Origin: SZUA-287 sp036397975
GTDB taxonomy: Bacteria; Bacteroidota; Ignavibacteria; UBA10030; UBA6906
DNA length: 28,488 bases
Direction of reading: 5' to 3'
Assembly: GCA_036397975.1 (NCBI GenBank)
Contig: DASWHW010000085.1
Coordinates: 1 to 28,488, forward strand
Shown: positions 15,225 through 23,558 of the stretch, in pieces
Numbering within the stretch: the stretch's first letter is position 1
How the letters are laid out: each line of letters begins with the position of its first letter
Position numbers and translations under genes: made by a program
The notes under the pieces: generated by a model
Seen by the model: the letters and a program-made list of their open reading frames with translations, nothing else
Told to the model about the DNA's origin: nothing
Databases searched by the model: none

Positions 15225-18140
15225 ATGATCGGCCACACAATCTCGCACTACAGAATTCTCGAGAAGCTCGGCGAAGGCGGAATGGGCGTTGTTTACAAAG
15301 CTCAGGACACGAAGCTCGACCGCCTCGTTGCTCTGAAGTTTCTTCCTCATCACCTTACCGAACATGAGGCGGAACAGGCGCGGTTTCTCCAGGAAGCGAA
15401 GGCGGCATCAGCGTTGAACCACCCCAATGTATGCGGCATCCATTCGATTGGAGAACATGAAGGGCAAAACTTTATCGATATGGAGTACGTCGAAGGAAAG
15501 ACTTTGCGGAAGATGCTGGCCGCCGGCTCCCTCAAAATAAACGATGCGGTGGAATATGCCATACAGATTGGAGATGCGTTGCAGGAGGCACACGCAAAAG
15601 GGATTGTCCATCGGGACATCAAATGCGAAAACCTCATGGTGAACACACGCAATCAAATTAAAGTGATGGATTTTGGCCTTGCAAAGTTGAAGGGCTCACT
15701 GAAGCTCACAAAGACCTCTTCCACCGTTGGGACGCTTGCATATATGGCGCCGGAACAAATTCAGGGTGGCGAAGTGGATTCCCGCTCGGATATTTTTTCC
15801 TTTGGTGTCGCCTTTTTTGAAATGCTTTCCGGGCACATGCCGTTCCGCGGTGAGCATGATGCTGCAATGATGTACTCCATTCTCAATGAGGATCCAGATC
15901 CGCTTACAAAGTACATTCCCGATGCGAGCCCCGAACTTCTCCATATCATTGGTCGCGCGTTGGAGAAAGCTCCCGAAGACAGGTATCAATCGGTATCGGA
16001 TATGGTGATCGATTTGCGTCGGGCCAAGAAGGATTCATCACGCGTATCGCGTGCGCCTCTCTCCGGGATGTCTGCAGTGCAGCCACAACCAACCAATGGG
16101 CATTCGGGAGAGACTGCGAAAATTCCTTCAGAGAAAAAACGCTTTCTTGGACTTGTCGGCCTTGCACTTATCATTCTAGCCCTTGGATTCATGGCATATC
16201 TTCAATTCTCGGGTGAAGGGGAGACGGGCGAGAAGCTTCCGGTCGCCGTTGCGGATTTCGTGAACAATACGAAGGAACCCGAATTGGATGGGCTTTCGGG
16301 AATGCTCATCACTTCATTGGAGCAATCGCGCAGACTCGCGGTGCTTACCCGGTCCCGAATGTTTGATATCCTCAAACAAATGGGAAAGGATGATATTGAC
16401 AGGATTGATGAAGCCGTCGGCAAAGAGATCTGTGCGCATGCCTCGGTGAACGCCCTTGTTACTGCTTCGATACGCAAGTTCGGCAAGTTATATACTATCG
16501 ACCTCAAGGTTCTGGATCCGACAAAAAACGAATACCTGTTCACCGCAAAGGAAGAAGGCGAAGGGCAGGAGAGTATTCCTTCGATGCTGGACAAGCTTTC
16601 CGAAAAAACCAGGATAGGGTTGAAAGAGAAGGCTGCGGAAGTGCAGGCCGCTAAAGGGAATGTGGCGGAATTAACAACTTCCAACCTTGATGCCTACCAA
16701 CACTATTTCCAGGGTGAGCAGCTTTCGAACAAACTGGAGTTCGATGAGGCCGCTGAGGAGTATCGAAAGGCCGTTGCCATCGATACTTCGTTTGCACTTG
16801 CGTACTACCGCCTGGCGTACTCGCTATCATGGCCCGGGAAACCGGGTGCCGATGAAGCAATGATGCATGCGATGCGCCACAGAGATCGCGTTCCCGAAAA
16901 AGCACGCTATCTCATCCGCGGGGAAAACGCAATCATCCAAAGAGATGTCCATGGAGCGCTCGCGATTTTCAAAGAGCTTCTCTCACAGTACCCTGATGAA
17001 AAGGAAGCACTGTATCTCGTTGGGGACTATTCATATCATCTCGGCGATTATCCGACCGCAGTGGCGGATTTGGAAAAAGTTCTTACTCTTGACCCCAAGT
17101 TCGAACGCGCATACCATCATCTCAGCTGGACCTATGGAGCGATGGAGCGGTACAAGGATAAACTTGATATCACGAGAAAATATGTCGCGCAGATCCAAGA
17201 CGTGCAATCATTCGACCATCTTGGGGAGTCCTATATAAACATTGCGCAGTTTGACAGCGCCCGACAGACATATACCCGGGCAAGCGAATTGTTTCCAAAA
17301 AGTAGACTTCCCCATATTGGAATCGGACGTTCTGAACTCTTTTTGAATAACTTCACGCAAGCGGAGGCGGAGTTCCGAAAACTCCTTCAAACGACGGCCT
17401 CTGCGGATGATCATCATGCCGGATATATGGGTCTCATGGAACTGGATCTTTATCGTGGCAAATACCACGAGGCAATGAAGACTGCTGACAAGGCAATTGA
17501 GATTGCGAGATCAAATGATTTGAACTTACAAACTGCGATCACCTTCTTCCGAAAAAGCTTCTTGTTGTCAAGCGGTTTCAATGATCGGGAAAAAGGGAGA
17601 AGGGCGATTGACGAGGGATTGCGTGTCCGCTGCGACGAGGACATCGTCTATCATTCAACGCTCTTTTATGCATACCTGAGCACAGGAGAATTTCAAAAGG
17701 CAGAGCAGGTTGGAACGGCCCACCTCAAGATAGTTAGTCCTTCGCATGAACACGTGTTGAATGCGTATCGACGGTTGGAGAGCAAAGAATATTCAGAAGC
17801 CCTGCGCGAATTTCATAAATTGTCGTCGGATAGCGATCCGTTGACACGTTTTGATATTGCACGTTGCTATGCCGAATCCGGTCAACTGGATAAAGCTATG
17901 GAGTATCTTAACACAATTGAGAAGCGCTACAAGACTGACGAAGTTGATAGTCGGTCCATTGCTGTTCCCCGCGCATTCCACTTGTTGGGGCAACTCTATG
18001 AGAAGCAGGGGGACAATCAACGCGCAAAGCAAAGCTACGAAAAAGTCCTTCTCTTCTGGAAAGATGCAGACAATGATATCCCTGAGCTGCAAAACGCCAA
18101 AACGAGGCTTGCAACGTTGAACAAGTTGACGAAGAAATGA
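15225..18140 (+). CDS. K6: membrane Ser/Thr kinase with FlgO/CsgG-like domain and TPR repeats
   Basis: A 971-residue protein starting at ATG 15225 (MIGHTISHYRILEKLGEGGMG), with AGGTGA shortly upstream; an in-frame ATG at 15147 lies within K5 and is rejected because homology begins at MIGH. HRDIKCEN (H129-N136), DFG (149-151) and GTLAYMAPEQIQG are present. The membrane helix is about 306-328 (FLGLVGLALIILALGFMAYL). The outside part starts LPVAVADFVNNT, resembling FlgO/CsgG-type folds rather than the VLPFEN TolB-N version of K1, K7 and K9, and is followed by a long TPR tract (about residues 480-965: AAEEYRKAVAIDTSFALAYY, DYPTAVADLEKVLTLDPKF and others). It is probably a receptor kinase with a protein-interaction scaffold outside the membrane. 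Confidence 0.92.
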   Translation: MIGHTISHYRILEKLGEGGMGVVYKAQDTKLDRLVALKFLPHHLTEHEAEQARFLQEAKAASALNHPNVCGIHSIGEHEGQNFIDMEYVEGKTLRKMLAAGSLKINDAVEYAIQIGDALQEAHAKGIVHRDIKCENLMVNTRNQIKVMDFGLAKLKGSLKLTKTSSTVGTLAYMAPEQIQGGEVDSRSDIFSFGVAFFEMLSGHMPFRGEHDAAMMYSILNEDPDPLTKYIPDASPELLHIIGRALEKAPEDRYQSVSDMVIDLRRAKKDSSRVSRAPLSGMSAVQPQPTNGHSGETAKIPSEKKRFLGLVGLALIILALGFMAYLQFSGEGETGEKLPVAVADFVNNTKEPELDGLSGMLITSLEQSRRLAVLTRSRMFDILKQMGKDDIDRIDEAVGKEICAHASVNALVTASIRKFGKLYTIDLKVLDPTKNEYLFTAKEEGEGQESIPSMLDKLSEKTRIGLKEKAAEVQAAKGNVAELTTSNLDAYQHYFQGEQLSNKLEFDEAAEEYRKAVAIDTSFALAYYRLAYSLSWPGKPGADEAMMHAMRHRDRVPEKARYLIRGENAIIQRDVHGALAIFKELLSQYPDEKEALYLVGDYSYHLGDYPTAVADLEKVLTLDPKFERAYHHLSWTYGAMERYKDKLDITRKYVAQIQDVQSFDHLGESYINIAQFDSARQTYTRASELFPKSRLPHIGIGRSELFLNNFTQAEAEFRKLLQTTASADDHHAGYMGLMELDLYRGKYHEAMKTADKAIEIARSNDLNLQTAITFFRKSFLLSSGFNDREKGRRAIDEGLRVRCDEDIVYHSTLFYAYLSTGEFQKAEQVGTAHLKIVSPSHEHVLNAYRRLESKEYSEALREFHKLSSDSDPLTRFDIARCYAESGQLDKAMEYLNTIEKRYKTDEVDSRSIAVPRAFHLLGQLYEKQGDNQRAKQSYEKVLLFWKDADNDIPELQNAKTRLATLNKLTKK

Positions 18141-18207
18141 TGTTGAATCACCGACCGACAAAACAGTCCGGGTCGACAAGACGCGTCGGCCGAGAGGAAG
18201 ATCAATA

Positions 18208-20532
18208 TTGATCGGACAAACAATATCCCAATATCAAATCCTCGAGAAGTTAGGCCAAGGCGGGATGGGCGTGGTTTACAAAGCCCAGGATACCAAGCTC
18301 GACCGTATCGTCGCACTAAAGTTTCTTCCTTCGCATCTGGAAGCGACGGAAGAAGAGAAGGCCAGGTTTGTCCAGGAAGCGAAGGCAGCGTCGGCTCTGA
18401 ATCACCCCAATGTTTGCACGATCTTCGATATCAAAGACTTCGAAGGACAGACATTCATCGTGATGGAGTATGTAGAAGGGAAGACCTTGCGCGAAGCAAA
18501 GGCAAGCTTGGGTCTCAAACAGTCGGTGGATGTTATTTCTCAGGTTGCCGAAGGTCTGGCAGCAGCCCACGACAAAGGGATTGTCCACAGAGATATCAAA
18601 GCTGACAACATCATGGTTCGCAAGGATGGCCGTGCGCAGATTATGGACTTTGGTCTTGCGAAGTTGCCCGGGGTTTCTCTTCTGACGAAAGCCGGAAGCA
18701 CGGTCGGTACGACGGCGTACATGTCGCCCGAGCAGGCGCAGGGTGCAGAAGCCGATCACCGCACAGATATTTTCTCGCTCGGCGTGCTCTTGTATGAATT
18801 GCTGGCAAAACAGCTTCCCTTCAAAGGAGCTCATGAAGCTGCCGTGATGTATGAGGTGATCAATGTGGATCCGAAGCCTCCCTCTTCAGTGAATCCTGAG
18901 ATTGAGCCGGATCTCGATCGCATCGTGATGAAATGCCTGGAGAAGGATCAGGAGGACCGCTACCAATCCGCCCGTGAAGTGGCAATCGATTTGAAGCGGT
19001 TCAAACGTGACTCACACGGTGCGCCGCAGCGGACTCAAAGTGTTGCTGCCGCGCAACCCAAGTCAAAAAAGGGAATCTGGCTTTCTCTTGCCATCGTTGT
19101 GGCTGTTCTTCTTGCAGGTACAGCTTTCCTGCTACTTCGAAATACCGAAGAAGCGTTGGATTCACTCGCAGTCCTTCCATTCGAGAACGCCGGGAATGAC
19201 CGGAGCATGGAATACATGAGCGATGGAGTTACGGAGACGATCATCAATAGTCTTACGAAGATTCCTGATCTCCGCGTTGTCCCGCGCAGCACCGTCTTTC
19301 GATTCAAGGGAAAGAACATCGATCCGATGGAAGCTGGCAGTCAGCTGAAAGTCAGAGCAATCCTCACGGGCAGAATTATCCGGCAGGGCCACGATCTGAG
19401 CATCCAAGTGGATCTTGTCGATGTTCACAAACAATCGCAACTGTGGGGGGAGCAATATCGAGGGAATGCGAACGATGTACTTCAACTTCAAGACCAGATC
19501 ACTGCGGAGGTATCAAGCAGGCTGCGCAGGGGTTTGAGTGGCGATGTGCGGAAGAATGTCACGAAGCGTTATACCGACAACCCTGAAGCATATAAACTCT
19601 ACCTTCAGGGCCGATTCCATTGGAACAAGAGAAAAGCTTCCGATATTGACAAAGCGCTCGATCTCTTTACCCAGGCCATAACGCTGGATCCAAACTACTC
19701 ACTTGCGTATGTAGGGCTTGCGGACTGCTATGTGCTCCAGGAACAGTATGCCGGCATCCCGGGCAGCGAGGTCTACCCGAAGGCAGTGATTGCTGCGAAA
19801 CGGGCTTTGGAGATTGACAATTCTCTAGCGGAAGCACACTCGACGCTGGGACTGATCTACATGGGCACCTGGCAATGGGACGATGCAGAGCGTGAATACA
19901 AGACCTCGCTTTCGCTAAATACAAACTATCCTACAGCGTACCACTGGTACTCGATAATGCTGTTCATGACGGCCCGTAACGACGAAGGAATGAGAATGAT
20001 CAAGCGAGCGCAAGAACTCGATCCTCTTTCACAGATCATCGGTTTGAATGTGGGGTTGGCGTTTCTGAAGGTTGGTAAACCACAAGAGGCAATAAGAGAA
20101 ATGGACGCCGTGCTTGCCCTTGATTCCACCTTCGGTATTGCACACTACCGCAAAGTCATGCCGTATCTCCAACTCGGTAGGGCGGAGGAGGCGCGCAAAG
20201 CTGCTCTCGAGGGAGTGGAAGTGAGTGGTCGTTCGGCAGAGTCACTTTCGTTTCTGGGCTACGTCCTCGGCAGGATGGGAAAGCAGGGTGAAGCGCTGAG
20301 TCTTGCCAGTGAACTTGAGAAAAGGTTCGCAGGTCGCACTTCATCTGGCTACTACGTTGCCAGGATCTATGCAGGGATTGGAGACATGGATAGTGCTTTC
20401 AAATGGCTTCGCGTAGATCTCAAAGATCATCCAGGATCTATTATCTGGCTCGCGGATGATATTGAGTGGGAACCGTATCGAAATGATCCACGATATATTG
20501 ACCTTCTGAAAAAGATTGGTTTACGGAAATGA
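18208..20532 (+). CDS. K7: membrane Ser/Thr kinase with TolB-N domain and TPR repeats, TTG start
   Basis: A 774-residue protein. Homology begins at M(TTG)IGQTISQYQILEKLGQGGMG, and GAGGAAG (18194-18200) sits seven bases before the TTG; no ATG fits, so a TTG start is chosen, the only one among the kinases here. HRDIKADN (H127-N134) and DFG (147-149) are intact, with GTTAYMSPEQAQG. The membrane helix is about 290-310 (IWLSLAIVVAVLLAGTAFLLL). The exterior has a TolB-N domain (LAVLPFENAGNDRSMEYMSD onward, ending near LWGEQYRG) and TPRs (KALDLFTQAITLDPNYSLAY, AEREYKTSLSLNTNYPTAYH), ending DPRYIDLLKKIGLRK. It has the same architecture as K1. The stop overlaps the L8a start as ATGA. The 67-base gap before it shows no other clear feature. 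Confidence 0.92.
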   Translation: MIGQTISQYQILEKLGQGGMGVVYKAQDTKLDRIVALKFLPSHLEATEEEKARFVQEAKAASALNHPNVCTIFDIKDFEGQTFIVMEYVEGKTLREAKASLGLKQSVDVISQVAEGLAAAHDKGIVHRDIKADNIMVRKDGRAQIMDFGLAKLPGVSLLTKAGSTVGTTAYMSPEQAQGAEADHRTDIFSLGVLLYELLAKQLPFKGAHEAAVMYEVINVDPKPPSSVNPEIEPDLDRIVMKCLEKDQEDRYQSAREVAIDLKRFKRDSHGAPQRTQSVAAAQPKSKKGIWLSLAIVVAVLLAGTAFLLLRNTEEALDSLAVLPFENAGNDRSMEYMSDGVTETIINSLTKIPDLRVVPRSTVFRFKGKNIDPMEAGSQLKVRAILTGRIIRQGHDLSIQVDLVDVHKQSQLWGEQYRGNANDVLQLQDQITAEVSSRLRRGLSGDVRKNVTKRYTDNPEAYKLYLQGRFHWNKRKASDIDKALDLFTQAITLDPNYSLAYVGLADCYVLQEQYAGIPGSEVYPKAVIAAKRALEIDNSLAEAHSTLGLIYMGTWQWDDAEREYKTSLSLNTNYPTAYHWYSIMLFMTARNDEGMRMIKRAQELDPLSQIIGLNVGLAFLKVGKPQEAIREMDAVLALDSTFGIAHYRKVMPYLQLGRAEEARKAALEGVEVSGRSAESLSFLGYVLGRMGKQGEALSLASELEKRFAGRTSSGYYVARIYAGIGDMDSAFKWLRVDLKDHPGSIIWLADDIEWEPYRNDPRYIDLLKKIGLRK

Positions 20533-20711
20533 TCGGACAGATCATTTCGCACATTAAAATTCTCGAGGAGCTCGGTGAAGTCCCAAAATGGCTCACGAGT
20601 GCTTCTGAACGAGCGATTGCCATTGTGAGGATCCCCGCCTGCCTCAGTGAATTCTCAGACACGGGCAGGCCGCCTTTTGTTGGCGGGAGCAGCACGAAAG
20701 GATTTGTATGA
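20529..20711 (+). pseudogene. L8a: first truncated kinase N-terminus / 60-aa leader ORF before K8
   Basis: The ORF encodes MIGQIISHIKILEELGE then a palindrome-encoded tail (VPKWLTSASERAIAIVRIP and on). The start overlaps the K7 stop (ATGA) and the stop overlaps the L8b start (ATGA), so it sits in an unbroken chain K7-L8a-L8b-K8. Kinase homology ends at LGE. No strong ribosome site precedes it, consistent with coupling to K7. Confidence 0.65.
20581..20707 (+). repeat. Class B palindromic spacer between L8a and L8b
   Basis: It starts tcccaaaatgg and contains CAAAATGGC (20584-20592) against GCCATTGTG (20619-20627; 8 of 9 pair), then gaggatcc, then GCCTGCC/GGCAGGC (20637-20643 with 20664-20670) and CCGCC/GGCGG. 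It ends ttgtatgat, like the spacer at 6626-6738. AAAGGA near its end is the ribosome site of L8b. Confidence 0.6.
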
Positions 20712-20812
20712 TAGGTCAAACTGTTTCCCACCACAAGATATTGGAGAAATTGGGCGAAGCCCGCCCGAACGACCTCCTGACTATGATTGGAGGATTATAC
20801 CATGGTTGGTAA
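20708..20812 (+). pseudogene. L8b: second truncated kinase N-terminus / 34-aa leader ORF before K8
   Basis: The ORF encodes MIGQTVSHHKILEKLGE then ARPNDLLTMIGGLYHGW and TAA, the same tail as L1 and L3. AAAGGA (20698-20703) lies five bases before the ATG. The stop overlaps K8's ATG (20802) by 11 bases. Confidence 0.7.
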
Positions 20813-20854
20813 GACGATATCTCAATATCGAATTCTTGAAGAGGTCGGGCGGGG
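20759..20854 (+). repeat. 96-base class A element, copy 3
   Basis: Inverted-repeat-ended unit identical to the 9503-9598 copy except for one base, and differing from the 3795-3890 copy at three. It carries GGAGGA (20789-20794), ATG 20802 and 17 codons of K8. Removing 20759-20852 restores L8b fused in frame to GGMGVVYKAED. Confidence 0.8.
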
Positions 20855-23480
20855 CGGCATGGGGGTTGTCTACAAAGCCGAGGACACGAAACTCAAGCGT
20901 ACGGTTGCTCTCAAATTCCTGCCGCCACATCTTTCTGCTTCTGAGGATGACAAGGCGAGATTTATCCAGGAGGCACAAGCAGCCTCCGCCATCAATCATC
21001 CGAACATCTGCACGATCCATGACATCCAGGATCATGAAGGATCGATGTTCATCGTGATGGAGTTTGTGGAGGGACAACCACTTCGTGACAAGAGCCAATC
21101 CTCTCCACCGAGTTTGAAGTCCGCCATCGACATTGGTGTCCAGGTGGCGGAGGGTCTTGCGGCGGCGCATGAAAAAGGAATCGTACACCGTGATATCAAA
21201 CCGGAAAACATCATGGTGCGAAAGGATGGCATTGTCCAGATCATGGACTTCGGATTGGCTAAGCTGCGCGGCGTTTCCCGCTTGACCAAAGAAGGCAGCA
21301 CACTTGGCACCGCCGGGTACATGTCCCCTGAGCAGGTGCAGGGTCAGGACGCAGATCACCGCTCTGATATCTTTTCGTTTGGAGTGTTGTTGTATGAGAT
21401 GCTGGCCGGTCAACTCCCGTTTAAGGGAGTCCATGAAACAGCCATTGCCTACGAGATAGTCAATGTCGATGCTGCTCCAATGTCGTCAGTCAAACCCGAG
21501 ATTGATCCGGAACTGGAGCGCATTGTCCTTGAATGTTTGGAAAAGGACCCGAACGAGCGATCACAGTCGGCCAAGCAGATCGCCATTGATCTGAAGCGGG
21601 CGCGACGTGAATCCGGACGTCAACGAACCGGCAGAATGACCGCTGCGCGTCCGGCGTATGTGCCACGGAGCGGAGTTGAGTCTGAAGATCGCATCACCAG
21701 CTCATCTCCAGTAAAACGATTGTTGACATGGATCCTTGCTGCAGTGGCGATCATCAGCACTGCAGCTGCTTTGTATTTCTATTTCAAGTCCGCCACAGCA
21801 TCGTATCCGCCAATTCAAGCATTCATTCCTTCTCCAAAAGGGACGAACCTCCATTCCTATGGCTTTGATGCGGGCCCAGTCATAGTATCACCGGATGGTA
21901 AAAGTCTTGCCTTCTTAGGCGCAACGCCGGAGGGAAAAACGGAGCTTTATATCCGCAGTCTCGACGGCAGCGCTGCGCTGGTCCTGCCAGGAACAGAAGG
22001 TGCGTACTATCCTTTCTGGTCGTTCGATAGCAAATGGGTTGCCTTTTTTTCCAGACAGACAGGCAAGCTCAAGAAGGTGGATATTGCAGGGAATCCACCT
22101 GTGACGATTTGTGATGTATTCAATGCACGCGGTGGCGCCTGGGGTTCAAAGGATATGATTGTTTTTGCCGCGAATGCAGGAGGTCCGTTGTCTGCTGTCC
22201 CAGCTTCCGGCGGCACTCCCGCTCTGGTCACTCAAGTTGACACAGTGCGGAAAGAATCCAGTCAACGTTGGCCAATGTTCCTCCCCGATGGGAATCACTT
22301 CTTGTACTTCTCGCGGACGGCTTCATTCGGTGCGGAAGCGGAGGGAGACGCGATTATGGTCGCCTCGCTTGATGGTGGTCAATCAAAATTAGTGTTGAAT
22401 ACCTCTTCGAACGCAGCGTATGCGTCTGGATATCTATTGTATATGCGGGGATCGACCCTGCTTGCGCAACGGTTTGATGAAAGTGACTTTTCGCTGAGTG
22501 GTGACGCAATTTCTGTGGCAGAAAGAGTGATCAACGATCCGGGTTTTAGCCTCGGTGTGTTCTCGGTTTCACAAAATGGCATTCTTGCGTACCAAACCGG
22601 CGTTGGACTTGCCGGTGCACGAATGCATATTGTTGATAGGCAGGGGAAAGTGATTAGCGTTTTGGGCGACGTCATCGAGCACTTCTGGCCGCAAATTTCA
22701 CCAGATGGCAAGCGCATCATACTGGGTATTTTTGAGCCAAAATCGAGAACGCAAAACCTCTGGATGTATGACCTTAACAGAGCAAGCCGTACCCGATTCA
22801 CTTCGGGTCTCTCTGCCGATATCAACCCTGTATGGTCACCCGGCGGCGATAAGATCGCTTATGCTGTTAACAAGGCCAACAGTTTCAGCATCCACGTTCG
22901 TTCGGTGACGGGAGGAAATGAGGAAGTGCTGATTCGATCAGACAGCCCAATCCTCCCAACTGATTGGTCGCCTGACGGCAGCGTGCTCTGTTCCGAGCAA
23001 GTCGGTGAAGGTGGGCAGACGGATATTTTGATTCTTCCAGTACGCGGGGAAAAGAAGTTACAACCATTCGTAAGTACAGTGTACGATGAAGGGATGGCGA
23101 GGTTTTCTCCCGACGGAAAGTGGATCGCATACCATTCCAATGAAACCGGTCAGTTAGAGATCTATCTTCGGCCCTTCCCGGGCCCGGGGACTGCTGTCAA
23201 AGTATCAACGTCGGGTGGCACGAATCCAGCGTGGCGCCGCGATGGTCGTGAGCTTTACTTTATTAGCAGCGATAACAAGACGATGGCCGCAGATATTCGG
23301 GAGGCCGGTTCGTCCGTGCAAGTCGGTACAATTCAGGCATTGTTCTCAAGAACTCCCATTATGGCTGAGTATGAACCTTTCGCGGATGGGAAGAGCTTTC
23401 TCATGAACCGACTCATCGAACCGAAAGAGACAGACCCCGTGACCATTGTCGTCAACTGGACAGAGAGGCTTAAAAAATGA
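20802..23480 (+). CDS. K8: membrane Ser/Thr kinase with TolB/PD40 beta-propeller exterior
   Basis: An 892-residue protein starting MVGKTISQYRILEEVGRGGMG; ATG 20802 has GGAGGA seven bases upstream, and the in-frame TTG at 20787 is rejected. K38, HRDIKPEN (H129-N136), DFG (149-151) and GTAGYMSPEQVQG are present. The membrane helix is about residues 308-330 (LLTWILAAVAIISTAAALYF). PD40-type blades include VIVSPDGKSLAFLG, FWSFDSKWVAFF, ISPDGKRIILGIF, VWSPGGDKIAYAV and FSPDGKWIAYHSNETGQLEIY. It has the same overall design as K2 and K3, and its C-lobe (FKGVHETAIAYEIVNVDAAPM) groups with them. The next gene starts 78 bases after its stop. Confidence 0.94.
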   Translation: MVGKTISQYRILEEVGRGGMGVVYKAEDTKLKRTVALKFLPPHLSASEDDKARFIQEAQAASAINHPNICTIHDIQDHEGSMFIVMEFVEGQPLRDKSQSSPPSLKSAIDIGVQVAEGLAAAHEKGIVHRDIKPENIMVRKDGIVQIMDFGLAKLRGVSRLTKEGSTLGTAGYMSPEQVQGQDADHRSDIFSFGVLLYEMLAGQLPFKGVHETAIAYEIVNVDAAPMSSVKPEIDPELERIVLECLEKDPNERSQSAKQIAIDLKRARRESGRQRTGRMTAARPAYVPRSGVESEDRITSSSPVKRLLTWILAAVAIISTAAALYFYFKSATASYPPIQAFIPSPKGTNLHSYGFDAGPVIVSPDGKSLAFLGATPEGKTELYIRSLDGSAALVLPGTEGAYYPFWSFDSKWVAFFSRQTGKLKKVDIAGNPPVTICDVFNARGGAWGSKDMIVFAANAGGPLSAVPASGGTPALVTQVDTVRKESSQRWPMFLPDGNHFLYFSRTASFGAEAEGDAIMVASLDGGQSKLVLNTSSNAAYASGYLLYMRGSTLLAQRFDESDFSLSGDAISVAERVINDPGFSLGVFSVSQNGILAYQTGVGLAGARMHIVDRQGKVISVLGDVIEHFWPQISPDGKRIILGIFEPKSRTQNLWMYDLNRASRTRFTSGLSADINPVWSPGGDKIAYAVNKANSFSIHVRSVTGGNEEVLIRSDSPILPTDWSPDGSVLCSEQVGEGGQTDILILPVRGEKKLQPFVSTVYDEGMARFSPDGKWIAYHSNETGQLEIYLRPFPGPGTAVKVSTSGGTNPAWRRDGRELYFISSDNKTMAADIREAGSSVQVGTIQALFSRTPIMAEYEPFADGKSFLMNRLIEPKETDPVTIVVNWTERLKK

Positions 23481-23558
23481 CGGTGAAGGCTTTGCGAAGA
23501 AACTGATGCAAGAAGAAAGTGATGGGGGATTGTTCTTTTACTAAACTTGCTACCATCC

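Noticed and set aside
12665..15240. Long open frames on the minus strand opposite the kinases (for example 12665-13276 and 14021-14692)
   Set aside because: They lie fully inside clear plus-strand kinase genes, have no recognisable domains, and recur opposite each paralog as an effect of codon usage.
18141..18207. Possible cassette or leader before K7
   Set aside because: The 67-base gap has a weak GC palindrome but no kinase 5' remnant.
20571..20640. tRNA-like reading of the L8a spacer (the translation VPKWL resembles peptides produced when tRNA genes are translated)
   Set aside because: No T-loop GTTCRA motif, no acceptor pairing and no CCA end were found; the palindrome explains the segment better.
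3795..20854. CRISPR interpretation of the repeated units
   Set aside because: The three 96-base copies are thousands of bases apart, contain start codons, and are not separated by short spacers.
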